Source: G963422565 sp963422565
GTDB lineage: Bacteria > Pseudomonadota > Alphaproteobacteria > MPNO01
NCBI GenBank assembly: GCA_963422565.1
Contig: OY730228.1
Location: 1,426,001 to 1,490,000, forward strand
DNA length: 64,000 nt
Direction: 5' to 3'
Part shown: in pieces, positions 1 to 8,339 of the stretch
How positions within the stretch are numbered: the first letter of the stretch is position 1
Layout of the letters: every line of letters starts with the position of its first letter
Program-made: the position numbers and the translations under genes
The notes under the pieces: model-generated
Databases searched by the model: none
What the model was told of the DNA's origin: nothing
Seen by the model: the letters and a program-made list of their open reading frames with translations, nothing else

Positions 1-517
1 CGCGCTCGCCCTCAATTTCGCGCCCAACCCGTTCGCGGCGTTGGAGATGCTGTTCTGGTTGCTCGGATCCCTCGCCGACCGCAGCATGAGCCATGTCTAT
101 CTCGCGGTCCCCTTCATGGCCGCCGGTTGGCTGCTGCTCGCCGGGCTGGGCCGGCCGCTCGATGCGCTGACGCTCGGCGAGGACAGCGCCGCCACCCTCG
201 GCGTCGATCTGCGACGGCTGCGCCGCCGGTTGATCGCGGGCATCGCCCTCTCGATCGGGGCGGCGACCGCGGTCGCCGGCGCCATCGGATTCGTCGGGCT
301 GGTGGTGCCGCATCTGGTGCGCCCGCTGGTCGGGCAGCGCCCCGGGGCGACGCTGGCGGCGAGCGCGCTCGCCGGAGGGGCGCTGACCCTCGCCGCCGAC
401 ATCGCCGTCCGCCTTGTCTCGCCGGGCCGCGAGATCAAGCTCGGCGTGCTGACCGCGCTGGTCGGCGCGCCGTTCTTTCTCTATCTGGTTCTGCGGATGA
501 GACGGTATCTGCCGTGA
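1..517 (+). CDS. FecCD-family ABC transporter permease, 3' part only
   Basis: Inner-membrane permease of an iron-siderophore, haem or cobalamin importer; the gene starts before the window and about 171 residues are visible, read in the frame of position 2. The visible part has the hydrophobic helices of the family's second half and the conserved GFVGLVVPHLVR stretch that meets the ATPase. It ends at 517 inside the start of the ATPase gene (GTGA overlap), so the two are translationally coupled. The family assignment is firm. The substrate is not readable, although the adjoining tonB suggests a TonB-dependent metal chelate. Confidence 0.9.
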   Translation, partial: ALALNFAPNPFAALEMLFWLLGSLADRSMSHVYLAVPFMAAGWLLLAGLGRPLDALTLGEDSAATLGVDLRRLRRRLIAGIALSIGAATAVAGAIGFVGLVVPHLVRPLVGQRPGATLAASALAGGALTLAADIAVRLVSPGREIKLGVLTALVGAPFFLYLVLRMRRYLP

Positions 518-1314
518 CGCTGATCGCGGCATGCGGCCTCTCGGTGACGCTCGGCGGCAAGCGGGTGCTGGAAGGGATCGAATTCGCGGCCGGCGGGGGC
601 GAACTGGTCGGGCTGATCGGGGTCAACGGCGCCGGCAAGACCACGCTGCTGCGGACGCTCGCCGGGCTCTGCGCCCCCGAACGCGGTGCGGTGCTGCTGC
701 GCGGCGCCCCGCTCGCCGGCGCCGCACCGGCCCACCGCGCCCGGACGCTCTCCTATCTCGCGCAGGATGCGGCGCCCGGCTGGCCGGTGGATGTCCGCAC
801 CCTGGTAGGGCTCGGCCGGCTGCCCCATCTCGCGCCCTGGCGCGGGCCGCGCGCCGCGGACCGGCGGGCGGTGGCGCGCGCCATGGTCCAATGCCGCGTC
901 GACGGGCTGGCCGACCGGCCCGCGACGACGCTCTCGGGCGGCGAGCGCGCCCGCGCCCTGCTCGCCCGGACGCTTGCCGGCGAGCCGGAGATCCTGCTCG
1001 CCGACGAGCCGACCGCCGGGCTCGATGCCGCCCACCAGCTCGACGTGATGGCGTTGCTCTCCGGTCTCGCCGAGGACGGGCGCGCGGTGATCGTCGTCCT
1101 CCACGACCTGACCCTGGCGGCGCGCTATTGCAGCCGGCTCGTACTGCTTCATGCCGGCAGGATCGTCGCCGAGGGCGGCGAGGCGGAGGTGTTGACCCCC
1201 GATATCCTTGCGCGCTGCTACGGCGTGACAGTCCACCGCGGCAGCGTCCACGGCAGGCGCTTCGTCGTCCCGATCGCCCGGTCGGGGACATCGGACGGGA
1301 CCGGCGCATGTTGA
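514..1314 (+). CDS. Iron/haem/cobalamin-type ABC transporter ATP-binding protein
   Basis: ATPase partner (266 aa) of the upstream FecCD permease, in the HmuV/FecE/BtuD group. Walker A GVNGAGKTT is near residues 36-44, the LSGGE signature near 138, Walker B ILLADEP near 160, followed by an H-loop VVLHD. I chose the GTG at 514 because it overlaps the permease stop and gives the normal length; the frame stays open far upstream, but that translation is arginine-rich shadow. The stop overlaps the tonB start (ATGTTGA). Expected to energise import across the inner membrane. The exact substrate (haem, siderophore or B12) is unresolved. Confidence 0.9.
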   Translation: MTLIAACGLSVTLGGKRVLEGIEFAAGGGELVGLIGVNGAGKTTLLRTLAGLCAPERGAVLLRGAPLAGAAPAHRARTLSYLAQDAAPGWPVDVRTLVGLGRLPHLAPWRGPRAADRRAVARAMVQCRVDGLADRPATTLSGGERARALLARTLAGEPEILLADEPTAGLDAAHQLDVMALLSGLAEDGRAVIVVLHDLTLAARYCSRLVLLHAGRIVAEGGEAEVLTPDILARCYGVTVHRGSVHGRRFVVPIARSGTSDGTGAC

Positions 1315-2063
1315 GCTCGGCGACCCCCGCCGCCTGGCGGGCGGAGGCGGCGGCGCGCGACCCGGCGCCGGAGCGTCCGCCGCCGCCGCTCGGAGCGGCG
1401 GCGGCCTCGCTCGTCCTCCATGCGGCCGCGGCAGCGTCCGCGCTCGCCCTGGCGGGGGGCGGCCCGCCGGCGCCGACCGCCCGTTCGAACGTCGATCTGG
1501 TCGCGGTCGAGATCCTGGCGCAGACACCCGTCCGGCCTTCGCCGGCGGAGCCGATACCGCCGCCCGTGCCCGCGGAACTGCACCCCGCCCCCCCGCCGTC
1601 GGAGACCGCCGCCGCCCCGGCGCCCGCCCTGGCCCCCAGGCGACCCGCCCGCGGCGCGGTTGCGGCGCCCCCACCGCCGGCCGCCTCCGCCGAGGCGGGG
1701 CCGCATATCGGGCCGGTGGGCGAGACGGTGCCGCGCGAGGAGGCCCCGGCGAGAGCGACACCGGCGCCCGCGGCCCCGCGCACCCGCGCGCACTGGCGCG
1801 CCGCCGGGCTGCGAAACGCAAAGCCGCGCTACCCCTATCTCGCGCGCCGCCGCGGTCAGGAGGGGCGGGTTCTGCTCGAGGTTCGGGTGACGGCCGACGG
1901 CGGCGCGGCCTCGGTTCTCGTCCGCCGTTCGAGCGGCTACCGGCTGTTGGACGAGGCGGCGCGCGACGGGGTGCGCAGCTGGCGGTTCGTCCCCGCCCGC
2001 GCGGGCGGGGGCCCGGTCGCGGACGTAATCCTCATCCCGATCGCGTTCAGGCTGGACCGCTGA
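1308..2063 (+). CDS. TonB energy-transducing protein
   Basis: Periplasm-spanning TonB (251 aa) that passes proton-motive energy to outer-membrane receptors. An N-terminal membrane anchor lies near residues 29-51, then a proline-rich spacer to about residue 160, then a C-terminal TonB domain starting at KPRYPYLARRR and ending with the WRFVPA region. The ATG at 1308 overlaps the ATPase stop, so the importer and its energiser form one operon. No exbB or exbD is adjacent; they may lie elsewhere. The stop codon abuts a short segment that matches the ends of the dispersed repeat family seen in this window. Confidence 0.88.
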   Translation: MLSSATPAAWRAEAAARDPAPERPPPPLGAAAASLVLHAAAAASALALAGGGPPAPTARSNVDLVAVEILAQTPVRPSPAEPIPPPVPAELHPAPPPSETAAAPAPALAPRRPARGAVAAPPPPAASAEAGPHIGPVGETVPREEAPARATPAPAAPRTRAHWRAAGLRNAKPRYPYLARRRGQEGRVLLEVRVTADGGAASVLVRRSSGYRLLDEAARDGVRSWRFVPARAGGGPVADVILIPIAFRLDR

Positions 2064-2097
2064 GAGCCCAACCTGAAATTCGCGCGCCGTCTCATAC
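2062..2097 (-). repeat. Terminal segment of the dispersed repeat family
   Basis: The plus strand directly after the tonB stop reads GAGCCCAACCTGAAAT and continues to GTCTCAT. This resembles the left edge of the copy between recR and ybaB and, on the other strand, the right edge of the copies beside ybaB and pheA. It lies exactly where integrase homology stops (after the residues LTGC), so the repeat edge marks the break point of the pseudogene. Only about 35 bases are recognisable. Confidence 0.45.
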
Positions 2098-2812
2098 ATC
2101 CGGTGAGCGCCAGCAGCCGGATGGCGGCGACGGTCTCGGGCCATTGCGTCTCGCGGGCGTCGAGCGCGCGGCCGAGCGGGGCCAGCTCGTCCGAGTCCAG
2201 GAACCGGGCGATGCGGTTTCTCGGGTTCTTCGCGATGCCGAGACAGGGGCTGCTGCCGCGCCCGCGCAAGCCCCATTCCCCGGCCCGGAACATCATGGAG
2301 CGCAGTATCTCGAAGGCGCGATTGGCCGCGCCGGGCTTGTCCTTGCTCGCCGCGTCGAACCACGCGGCCATGTCCTCGGGGCCGATGCGGTCGAGCGGCA
2401 TCCTGCCGAAGGCGGGCAGGATGCGGGCCTTCAGATAGATGCGCACGGTCCTGCGCCCCGAGGGCTTCCAGTGCGGCTCGCAGCGGCGCAGGTACTCGTC
2501 CGCGAACTCCCGGAAGGCCGGGGTCTTCTTCTCGCGCTGGATGTCGTCTGCGGGGTTCTCGCCCGCGCGGATGCGCGCGAGCATGTCGCGGGCGCGGCGG
2601 CGGGCCTCCGCAAGCTCCATCTCGCCGTGCCGGGCTATACGCAAGCGCCGGCTCCGCCCCTCGATGTGCGCCTGCACGATCCAGACCTTCCGTCCCGAGG
2701 GGTGGATGCGCAGGCCGAAGCCGGGGAGCGCGTTGTCGAACAGGATAGTGTCCTTTTGCCGCCGGGCTTGCTCTCGCGTGCCAGGCGCGGGGTGAGGTCA
2801 ACCCTGGGCATG
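2096..2812 (-). pseudogene. P4-type tyrosine integrase, N-terminal part, frameshifted and truncated
   Basis: Starts at 2812 with MPRVDLTPRLARE, then a two-base insertion near 2780 (GAGAG where GAG is expected) shifts the frame. The other frame continues with QKDTILFDNALPGFGLRI, a DUF4102-like arm domain, and then a SAM-like core-binding domain. Homology ends at LLALTGC near 2097, before any catalytic Arg-His-Tyr residue. The gene is therefore dead. Its start overlaps the stop of another integrase fragment, suggesting two integrase genes once lay in tandem. Confidence 0.75.
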
Positions 2813-3091
2813 GCTTGTCCCTCCTTCGTTCTCCGCGCCCATTCCGGCCAGGGCCGCATGGATGCGGTTCGATACCCGGTCGGCGGCGTCGGCAACGGAC
2901 CGGTCGGACAGGTGGACATAGCGCTCCGTGGTCTCGACCAGGGCGTGACCGAGGAGCTTCGCGACGGTCACCATGTCCACATCGTTCATGGCCGCGACCG
3001 ATGCCCAGTTGTGGCGAAGGTCATGAATCCACAACCTCGGCAGCCCTGCCTCGTTACGGATGCGGATCCATTGGTACTCGACGCTGCGCAT
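2798..3091 (-). pseudogene. Tyrosine integrase, C-terminal catalytic fragment
   Basis: A 97-residue fragment with the back half of a tyrosine recombinase catalytic domain: HDLRH at 23-27, LLGH at 46-49, and the nucleophile Tyr58 in ERYVHL. The N-terminal domains and first catalytic Arg are absent. The ATG at 3091 follows directly on a stop codon that closes an unrelated phage-tail fragment, so the gene was cut and joined to other phage DNA. Its own stop overlaps the start of the second integrase remnant. It is not expected to be active alone. Confidence 0.7.
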
Positions 3092-3175
3092 TCACGATCT
3101 CCGCCACTCGCACGCGACATGCGGTCGCCCGATATAGGTCTCGGACCAGTGGGCCGGCGCCATCAGACCCGCCAT
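3092..3175 (-). pseudogene. Phage tail NlpC/P60 peptidase, N-terminal scrap
   Basis: A 27-residue frame beginning MAGLMAPAHWSETYIGRPHV, resembling the start of phage/GTA-type NlpC/P60 tail peptidases (usually WSxxYIGLPYV followed by the catalytic cysteine region). It breaks off before the catalytic Cys and runs into the integrase fragment. The ATG overlaps the stop of the upstream DUF1833 gene (TGATG), which is normal tail-module spacing and supports the assignment. Low information content; inferred mainly from motif and order. Confidence 0.45.
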
Positions 3176-3651
3176 CAGAACAGTCCCGGCGAGGTCCGGG
3201 GGTCGTGGCGCAGCGCGACCGCGGCGCGCTCCAGCAGGGGGTCGAAGCCGAGCCGGGCGGTCACCCGGCTCTGGTCGACCCGGACTTCGGCCACGTCGAG
3301 GGTCATCTCCCATTCGATGGCGCGGGTGGCGGCGAGCACCCGCATGATGCGGACCGTTGCGCCGGCGCCGCCGCCGGCGGCCTCGATCCACTGGACGAGG
3401 TCGCGCCCGACATTGTCGATGGCGAGCTCGGCGCGCGGCGCGCGGCCCTCCACGTCGTCGGCGAGACGGACGGCGAAGCGCAGCGCCGCGTAGCGGTAGG
3501 GGCCGATCGCCAGCCCCGCCGTGCCGTCGACCACCCGGACCGGGTCGGCGACGGCGGGGTGGCGGATCTCGAGCGCCGTCAGCACCGTGTCCGCCGGGCT
3601 CGCGGCGCGGAGCGCGCGGGCGTAGCGCGGCGACGGCATCAGACGAGACAT
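3175..3651 (-). CDS. DUF1833-family phage tail protein
   Basis: A 158-residue protein from MSRLMPSPRYARALRAA to the stop at 3175. It matches the DUF1833 layout: an N-terminal helix, then a beta-rich body giving a tail component of siphophages and Mu-like siphophages. The open frame continues upstream but becomes non-protein-like, so I start at the ATG at 3651 (GGGGG just upstream). It appears full length, yet upstream DNA (3652 to about 3745) holds only a stub of a previous tail gene, and downstream is a truncated peptidase. Probably a stranded survivor of a prophage tail operon. Confidence 0.6.
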   Translation of the reverse strand: MSRLMPSPRYARALRAASPADTVLTALEIRHPAVADPVRVVDGTAGLAIGPYRYAALRFAVRLADDVEGRAPRAELAIDNVGRDLVQWIEAAGGGAGATVRIMRVLAATRAIEWEMTLDVAEVRVDQSRVTARLGFDPLLERAAVALRHDPRTSPGLF

Positions 3652-3745
3652 CCCCCGGCGCGCCCTCGAGCTCGAGGGCGGCCTCCCAGGACCGGCGCCG
3701 GTCGGGGCCGATGCGGGCGGTGTAGGAGATGCCGCCGGCGCCGCC

Positions 3746-5836
3746 GTGCCGTTGCTTGCCCGCGACACCGCCCCGCCCCAGGACCTCGAGGCGCGCGCCC
3801 GACGCGACGAGATCGTCGCCCGCACCGCAGGGCTCCGCCCGAGCCTCGCCTATGTCGTCCAGACCTATGGCGGCGAGTGGGAGCCCGTCGCCGAACCCGC
3901 GCCCGCCCCGCCGCCGGGCGACGACCGCCGCCTCGCCAGCCCGACCGATCCGCCACGCCCGGACCCTCCGCCGCCGCCGGCGACAGCGCGTGACGCCGGC
4001 GGCACCCCCGCGCCGCGCGACCGTCTGTTCGCCGCCAACGGCGCCGACGACCCGATCCCCGACCTCGCCGCAAGGACGCGCGAGACCCTCGGCCCCCTCG
4101 TCGACCGATGGGCCGACCGCATCCGCGACGGGATCGCCAACGCCGACACGCTCGCAGCAGCCCGCGACCGCCTCGATGAGGCCCTCGCATGGACCGCTGA
4201 CCCCAGGGCGCCCACCCCCGAGGTCGCCGACGCCGCCGGGGCGCTGGCCCCCGCACTCGCCGCCGCACAGCTCGCCGGGCGATACGATGTCGAGGGCGAC
4301 CGAACCGGACCCGCCCTCGCATCGCCGACCGCGATAGCCCTCGCCAGCGCGGCGGCGCAACACACACAACGCCCCTTCGACGAACAGATCGCGTTCTTCC
4401 GCAGCAAGCTCGATCTGACCACCCGGACATGGACCGACATCTGGCAGGAACAGCACGACCGCGCCTTCGTCGTCGCCGGCGCCGCGCATGCCGACCTCCT
4501 GACCGACCTGCGGGCGGCCGTCGACAAGGCTATCGCCGACGGCGCCACCATCGACACCTTCCGCAAGGACTTCGACTCCCTCGTCGCCAGGCACGGGTGG
4601 AGCTACAACGGCGGCCGCGACTGGCGCACCCGCGTCATCTACGCGACCAATCTCCGCACCTCGTACGCCGCCGGGCGCTACCGGCAGATGAAGGACATCG
4701 CCGGGCGCCGCCCCTACTGGCGCTACCGGCACTCCGATGCCTCCGAGGAACCGCGCCACGCGCACCTCGCATGGGACGGCCTCGTGCTGCGCCACGACGC
4801 CCCGTGGTGGGCCACCCACTACCCGCCCAACGGATGGGGCTGCAAATGCTTCGTCGAGACCCTCGACGACGCCGGCCTCGAACGCCTCGGAAAGTCCGGC
4901 CCCGACCAGGCGCCGGAGATCCGCACCCGAACCGTCACCGTCGGCGTCAACGGACCCAGCCCCCGAACCGTCGCCGTCCCCCAAGGCATCGACCCGGGAT
5001 GGGCATACGCGCCCGGAAGGACCACCATGCCCCCGACCCGCAACCGACCCGCCCCCGACTACAAGCCGCCCCTGTTCGCGCCGCGCCAACCGCTGCCAGA
5101 CGACTTTCCCAAGGTCCCCGTCGTGACGACGATCGGGAACCTCAAGAAACAGCCCGGATACGAAGCCGCCAAACGAGGCGGCGATACCCGGGCCGCCATG
5201 GCGATCGCGCGGACCCTGCTCCGGGGCAAGCGCGACAGAATGCTGGCCCCGATGCGCGCGCGCATCGGCGAAGACGCCGGCGATGTCATCGTCATGCCCG
5301 TCGCGCTGCGCGAGGGGCTGAAGGACGGAGCCAACCGCCTGCCCCTCGCCCTCGCTTACGAAGTCGCCGACGGCCTCGGCGCGAAGACGCCGCGCGGAAA
5401 GATCGTCCAGGCAAACATCGCCAGCCATACCGGCGCGTCCCTCGCAGACAGGGCGCTCAACATCCCGGCCTTCGACGGACCGGTCGTCCCCGGACGGCGC
5501 TATGTCCTGGTCGACGACGTGGTGACCAGCGGCTCGACCCTGCTCGAACTCGCCGCCTACATCCACGCCCGCGGCGGCAAGGTCGTCGGCGCCGCGTCCT
5601 TTGCCGCCGGCGTCGACGGGACTATACTGAAGGCCACTGCCGAGGTGCGGCGGGCATTGAGGGCCAAACATGGCGAGATCGAAAACGACTTCCGCGCCGC
5701 GTTCGGATACGGCTTCGACGCCCTATCCCAGCGAGAGGCCCGAAACTTCGCGCGACAACCTGCCGCCCGACTACGTGGAATCGTTGCGGCGAGAAGTGGC
5801 CGAAGCGCACGACGAGATGATCCGGATACTGACTAG
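3746..5836 (+). CDS. Mu-like portal C-terminus fused to MuF head protein and phosphoribosyltransferase domain
   Basis: One open frame of 696 codons with three parts. Residues 1 to about 200 resemble the C-terminus of DUF935/Mu gp29 portal proteins (DIVARTAGLRPSLAYVVQTY). About 209-415 is a MuF/gpF minor head protein (RPFDEQIAFFRSKL ... GWGCKCFVETL). About 448-640 is a type I phosphoribosyltransferase-like domain with the PRPP loop YVLVDDVVTSGST at 586-598. The start is a truncation scar: the portal gene's front is missing and the DNA changes direction at about 3745. The MuF-PRTase union may be native; the portal-MuF union may be decay. MuF proteins enter the capsid and often carry effector domains. 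Confidence 0.65.
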   Translation: MPLLARDTAPPQDLEARARRDEIVARTAGLRPSLAYVVQTYGGEWEPVAEPAPAPPPGDDRRLASPTDPPRPDPPPPPATARDAGGTPAPRDRLFAANGADDPIPDLAARTRETLGPLVDRWADRIRDGIANADTLAAARDRLDEALAWTADPRAPTPEVADAAGALAPALAAAQLAGRYDVEGDRTGPALASPTAIALASAAAQHTQRPFDEQIAFFRSKLDLTTRTWTDIWQEQHDRAFVVAGAAHADLLTDLRAAVDKAIADGATIDTFRKDFDSLVARHGWSYNGGRDWRTRVIYATNLRTSYAAGRYRQMKDIAGRRPYWRYRHSDASEEPRHAHLAWDGLVLRHDAPWWATHYPPNGWGCKCFVETLDDAGLERLGKSGPDQAPEIRTRTVTVGVNGPSPRTVAVPQGIDPGWAYAPGRTTMPPTRNRPAPDYKPPLFAPRQPLPDDFPKVPVVTTIGNLKKQPGYEAAKRGGDTRAAMAIARTLLRGKRDRMLAPMRARIGEDAGDVIVMPVALREGLKDGANRLPLALAYEVADGLGAKTPRGKIVQANIASHTGASLADRALNIPAFDGPVVPGRRYVLVDDVVTSGSTLLELAAYIHARGGKVVGAASFAAGVDGTILKATAEVRRALRAKHGEIENDFRAAFGYGFDALSQREARNFARQPAARLRGIVAARSGRSARRDDPDTD

Positions 5837-5873
5837 CGAGGGCCGCTCCGTCGCGGCTCTCGTCGACGACTGA
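5670..5873 (+). CDS. Small phage protein overlapping the PRTase end
   Basis: A 67-residue frame that overlaps the end of the MuF-PRTase gene out of frame by about 165 bases and runs 37 bases past it. GAGGG sits 7 bases before its ATG. The second half (DNLPPDYVESLRREVAEAHD) looks like a genuine acidic helix with the G/C third-position bias of real genes here. Alternatively this is the true tail of the PRTase protein and a frameshift separates them near 5750. Function unknown. Confidence 0.4.
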   Translation: MARSKTTSAPRSDTASTPYPSERPETSRDNLPPDYVESLRREVAEAHDEMIRILTSEGRSVAALVDD

Positions 5874-5884
5874 CCGCGCCGGCC

Positions 5885-6076
5885 ATGCCCGGCGCCACCA
5901 TCGAGGTCACGTTCGACGACGCCGAGGTCCGGCGCGCCCTGCGCCGCCTGATCGCCGCCGGCCGCGACATGACCCCGGCCATGCGCGAATCCCCTCCCCT
6001 CGAGGGAGGGGCGGGGGAAAGAGGCGCCTTCCCGGCCCGCACGGTCTCGCGCAACGAACGGCCGCACCCGACATGA
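5885..6076 (+). pseudogene. Phage virion morphogenesis protein (Mu gpG-like), truncated by repeat
   Basis: Begins MPGATIEVTFDDAEVRRAL and continues through GRDMTPAMRE, the start of the PF05069-type virion morphogenesis family, which normally follows gpF in Mu-like phages. After about 35 residues the frame enters a purine-rich repeat (SPPLEGGAG...) and stops. The full family is roughly 150 residues, so this is a remnant. It confirms the Mu-like identity and gene order of the head module. Confidence 0.55.
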
Positions 6077-6108
6077 AGCGGCAGCACCCGCTGCAGAGTC
6101 TCCACCGA
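5990..6108 (+). repeat. Dispersed repeat family, copy A
   Basis: Starts with a CCCCTCGAGGGAGGGG palindrome and contains CGCACCCGACATGAAGCGGC then TCTCCACCGAAGCGCC. A 52-base core matches the copy at about 48390-48441 with roughly 45 identities. Read on the minus strand it yields the peptide LPLHVGC inside spurious frames, as does the other copy. It sits between two truncated phage gene pieces. Confidence 0.6.
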
Positions 6109-6231
6109 AGCGCCGACGATCCCGACGGCGAGGCCGGAGCCGAACTCGATCGGGCCGATGTCGAGGCCGGCAATGCAGGCATCCATGCGGGTTTCGAGCG
6201 CGGCGAGAGTATCGACGGCAGCGGCCGTCAT
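6108..6231 (-). pseudogene. Unidentified gene start, truncated by repeat copy A
   Basis: A minus-strand frame from the ATG at 6231 reads MTAAAVDTLAALETRM and continues as plausible protein for about 40 residues, then passes into the repeat and loses protein character. I do not recognise the family. It is probably another scrap of the prophage. The remaining DNA to 6286 shows nothing further. Confidence 0.25.
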
Positions 6232-6286
6232 GGGCTTGCCCCGATCGCGTATCGACGATAGCGGACGGAGTCGGCGACTGCCGGTA

Positions 6287-7606
6287 TCAGCTGGGGACAG
6301 AGAGCCGGGCGCGCACCCCGCCCAGCGGCGCGCTCTCGATCCTGATGTCGCCGCCGTGACCGCGCATGATATCGCGCGCGATCGTGAGGCCGAGACCGGT
6401 CCCGCCTCTCGCGGGGTCACTCCGGTCGCCGAGTTGGAAGAACGGTTTGAAGACGACCTCGCGGGCGTGGACGGGGATTCCCGGACCGTCGTCGTCGATC
6501 ACGATCTCGATTCCGTCGGCGGTGCGGAAGGCCCGGACCGCGATATGTCGGGCATGCCGGGCCGCGTTGCCCATCACGTTGGCGAGGCAGCGCCGGAACG
6601 CGATCGGGCGCACCGCGGCGACGAGGTCGGGCCTCGCGACGACGGTCACCTCCGCGCCGGCGCGGCGCGCGCCTTGGGCCGCCTCGTCCAGAATGGGCAG
6701 CAGGTCCGCGTCGTCCGCCGTTTCGACGCCCTCCGCCGCGACGAAGGCGAGATATTCCTCGACCAGTTCTTCCATCTCCGCGATGTCCGATTCCAGCGCC
6801 GCGACCTCGCGCCCGCCGCCCATCATCGCGATCTGCAGCCTGATCCGCGTGAGCGGGGTCCGCAGATCGTGCGAAACGCCGGCGAGTATGTCGGTGCGTT
6901 GGACGATCATGCGTCGAATCCGCTCGCGCATGATCTCGAAGGCGGACGCCAGGGTGCGGATCTCCGAGGCGCCCGATGGCCTGATCTCGCCAACGTCGCG
7001 GCCCTTGCCGAAATCGTCGACCGCCGCGGCGAGATGCCGGATCGGGCGCACCTGGTTGCGCATGAAAAGGCCAGCGATGACGAGCATGACCAGCGACGTG
7101 CCGACCATCCAGCCGATGAACAGATAGTTGGTCGAGGTGAACAGACGGCCGGCGGGGACGTAGATGTCGAGCACGCCGTAATCGAGCTGGATCTTGATGC
7201 GGACCCATGTCCCGACGCCCGCGATCCGCATGTGGAACGGCCGGTCGACGCTGTTCCGAAGCGCATGGAACAGCCGGCGCTCGACCAGCCTGTCTCCGAT
7301 CTCCGGTTCGGGTCCGGTCAGCCTGGCGCCCCGCTCGAAGGTCGCATGAAGCCGGGCCTCGCGGGCGGCGAGGAGGATCCGCCGCTCGTTCTCCATCCCG
7401 GGGAACAGTCTCATACCCTCGATCGTCATCGCCACCTCGCCGGCAACGGAGGTGACCAGCCGCTTGGTGATTATGTTCCAGTGGCGGTCGTAGAACGCCC
7501 AGGTCACGACGACCTGGACCACGATCAGCGGGGTGACGAGAATTATGACCGACCGGCCGATCAGCGTGCGCGGCAGGACGCGCCGCCGGGACCGGGGGCG
7601 CGTCAT
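6287..7606 (-). CDS. EnvZ-type sensor histidine kinase
   Basis: Membrane sensor kinase (439 aa). TM1 is near residues 20-39, a periplasmic loop of about 120 residues follows, TM2 is near 160-181, then HAMP (VRPIRHLAAAVDDF). The H-box GVSHDLRTPL places the phospho-acceptor near His246. The N-box (NVMGNAARHA), G1 (DDDGPGIP) and G2 (GGTGLGLTIA) are all intact. Its ATG shares one base with the stop of the response regulator gene upstream, so the pair is co-translated. Architecture matches EnvZ-like osmosensing kinases of alphaproteobacteria; the signal is unknown. Confidence 0.9.
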   Translation of the reverse strand: MTRPRSRRRVLPRTLIGRSVIILVTPLIVVQVVVTWAFYDRHWNIITKRLVTSVAGEVAMTIEGMRLFPGMENERRILLAAREARLHATFERGARLTGPEPEIGDRLVERRLFHALRNSVDRPFHMRIAGVGTWVRIKIQLDYGVLDIYVPAGRLFTSTNYLFIGWMVGTSLVMLVIAGLFMRNQVRPIRHLAAAVDDFGKGRDVGEIRPSGASEIRTLASAFEIMRERIRRMIVQRTDILAGVSHDLRTPLTRIRLQIAMMGGGREVAALESDIAEMEELVEEYLAFVAAEGVETADDADLLPILDEAAQGARRAGAEVTVVARPDLVAAVRPIAFRRCLANVMGNAARHARHIAVRAFRTADGIEIVIDDDGPGIPVHAREVVFKPFFQLGDRSDPARGGTGLGLTIARDIMRGHGGDIRIESAPLGGVRARLSVPS

Positions 7607-8286
7607 CAGTCGGGCTCCAGCACGTAGCCTTCGCCGCGGACGGTCTGGAGATATCTCGGGATCCTGGGGTCCGGCTCTATCTTGCGGCGCAGACGGGTGA
7701 CCTGCACGTCGACCGTGCGGGCGCCGCCGGCGATGCGGCTCCGTTCGATCAGCTCCTCGCGGGACAGTGTAACGCCCGGCTGGCGGGCCAGCGTGCGCAG
7801 CAGGCGCTTCTCGACGGGGGTCAGCCGCACCGCCCGCCCGCCATGCGTCAGCGACCGCCGCTCGGTGTCGAAGACATGGGCGCCGAGCCTGACGGTCGTT
7901 TCGGGTCGGGCGTCCGGAACCCGGCGGAGCAGGTTGGAGATTCTGAGCACCAGCTCGCGCGGCGCGAAGGGCTTGGGGAGATAGTCGTCCGCGCCGTGTT
8001 CGAGGCCGGTGATCCGGTCCTTCGGCTCGCCGCGCGCCGTCAGCAGCAGGATCGGAACGCTGGACGTCTCTCGTAGCGCGGCGGTCAGCTGGAAGCCGTT
8101 CTCGCCCGGCATCACGACGTCGAGGACGATCAGATCGAAGGAAATCGCCGAAAGCTTGGCGCGGGCATCGTCGGCGTCGCGCGCGGTCGTCACCCGGAAG
8201 CCGTTCTCGATCAGATATTTCCGAAGGAGGCCCCGGAGACGGATGTCGTCGTCGACGACCAGGATATGGGATGCGAGATCGTTCAT
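7606..8286 (-). CDS. OmpR-family response regulator
   Basis: A 226-residue DNA-binding response regulator: receiver domain with the acidic DDD at 12-14, phospho-acceptor Asp56 (LDVVMPGENG) and Lys in LPKPF, then a winged-helix OmpR/PhoB domain ending with the TVRGEGYVLE motif. First gene of the two-gene operon with the EnvZ-type kinase. It probably controls envelope or porin genes by analogy with OmpR. No specific target site was identified in the window. Confidence 0.92.
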   Translation of the reverse strand: MNDLASHILVVDDDIRLRGLLRKYLIENGFRVTTARDADDARAKLSAISFDLIVLDVVMPGENGFQLTAALRETSSVPILLLTARGEPKDRITGLEHGADDYLPKPFAPRELVLRISNLLRRVPDARPETTVRLGAHVFDTERRSLTHGGRAVRLTPVEKRLLRTLARQPGVTLSREELIERSRIAGGARTVDVQVTRLRRKIEPDPRIPRYLQTVRGEGYVLEPD

Positions 8287-8339
8287 GGACGGCGCGCGCC
8301 CGGCGTTCCCGTCATGCCCCTGCCGGCCTCGGGCCGGGT

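Noticed and set aside
1218..2801. A 527-codon minus-strand frame through tonB and the integrase
   Set aside because: Only short stretches resemble the integrase after its frameshift; the rest is antisense to tonB.
2798..3091. Active small recombinase
   Set aside because: Has HxxR, H and Tyr but lacks the first catalytic Arg and all DNA-arm domains, and begins right after another gene's stop.
3092..5671. A minus-strand frame of 859 codons
   Set aside because: It is the antisense of the MuF-PRTase gene, Gly/Arg/Val-rich, with no domain except short tail pieces at its end. GC-rich DNA produces such long shadows.
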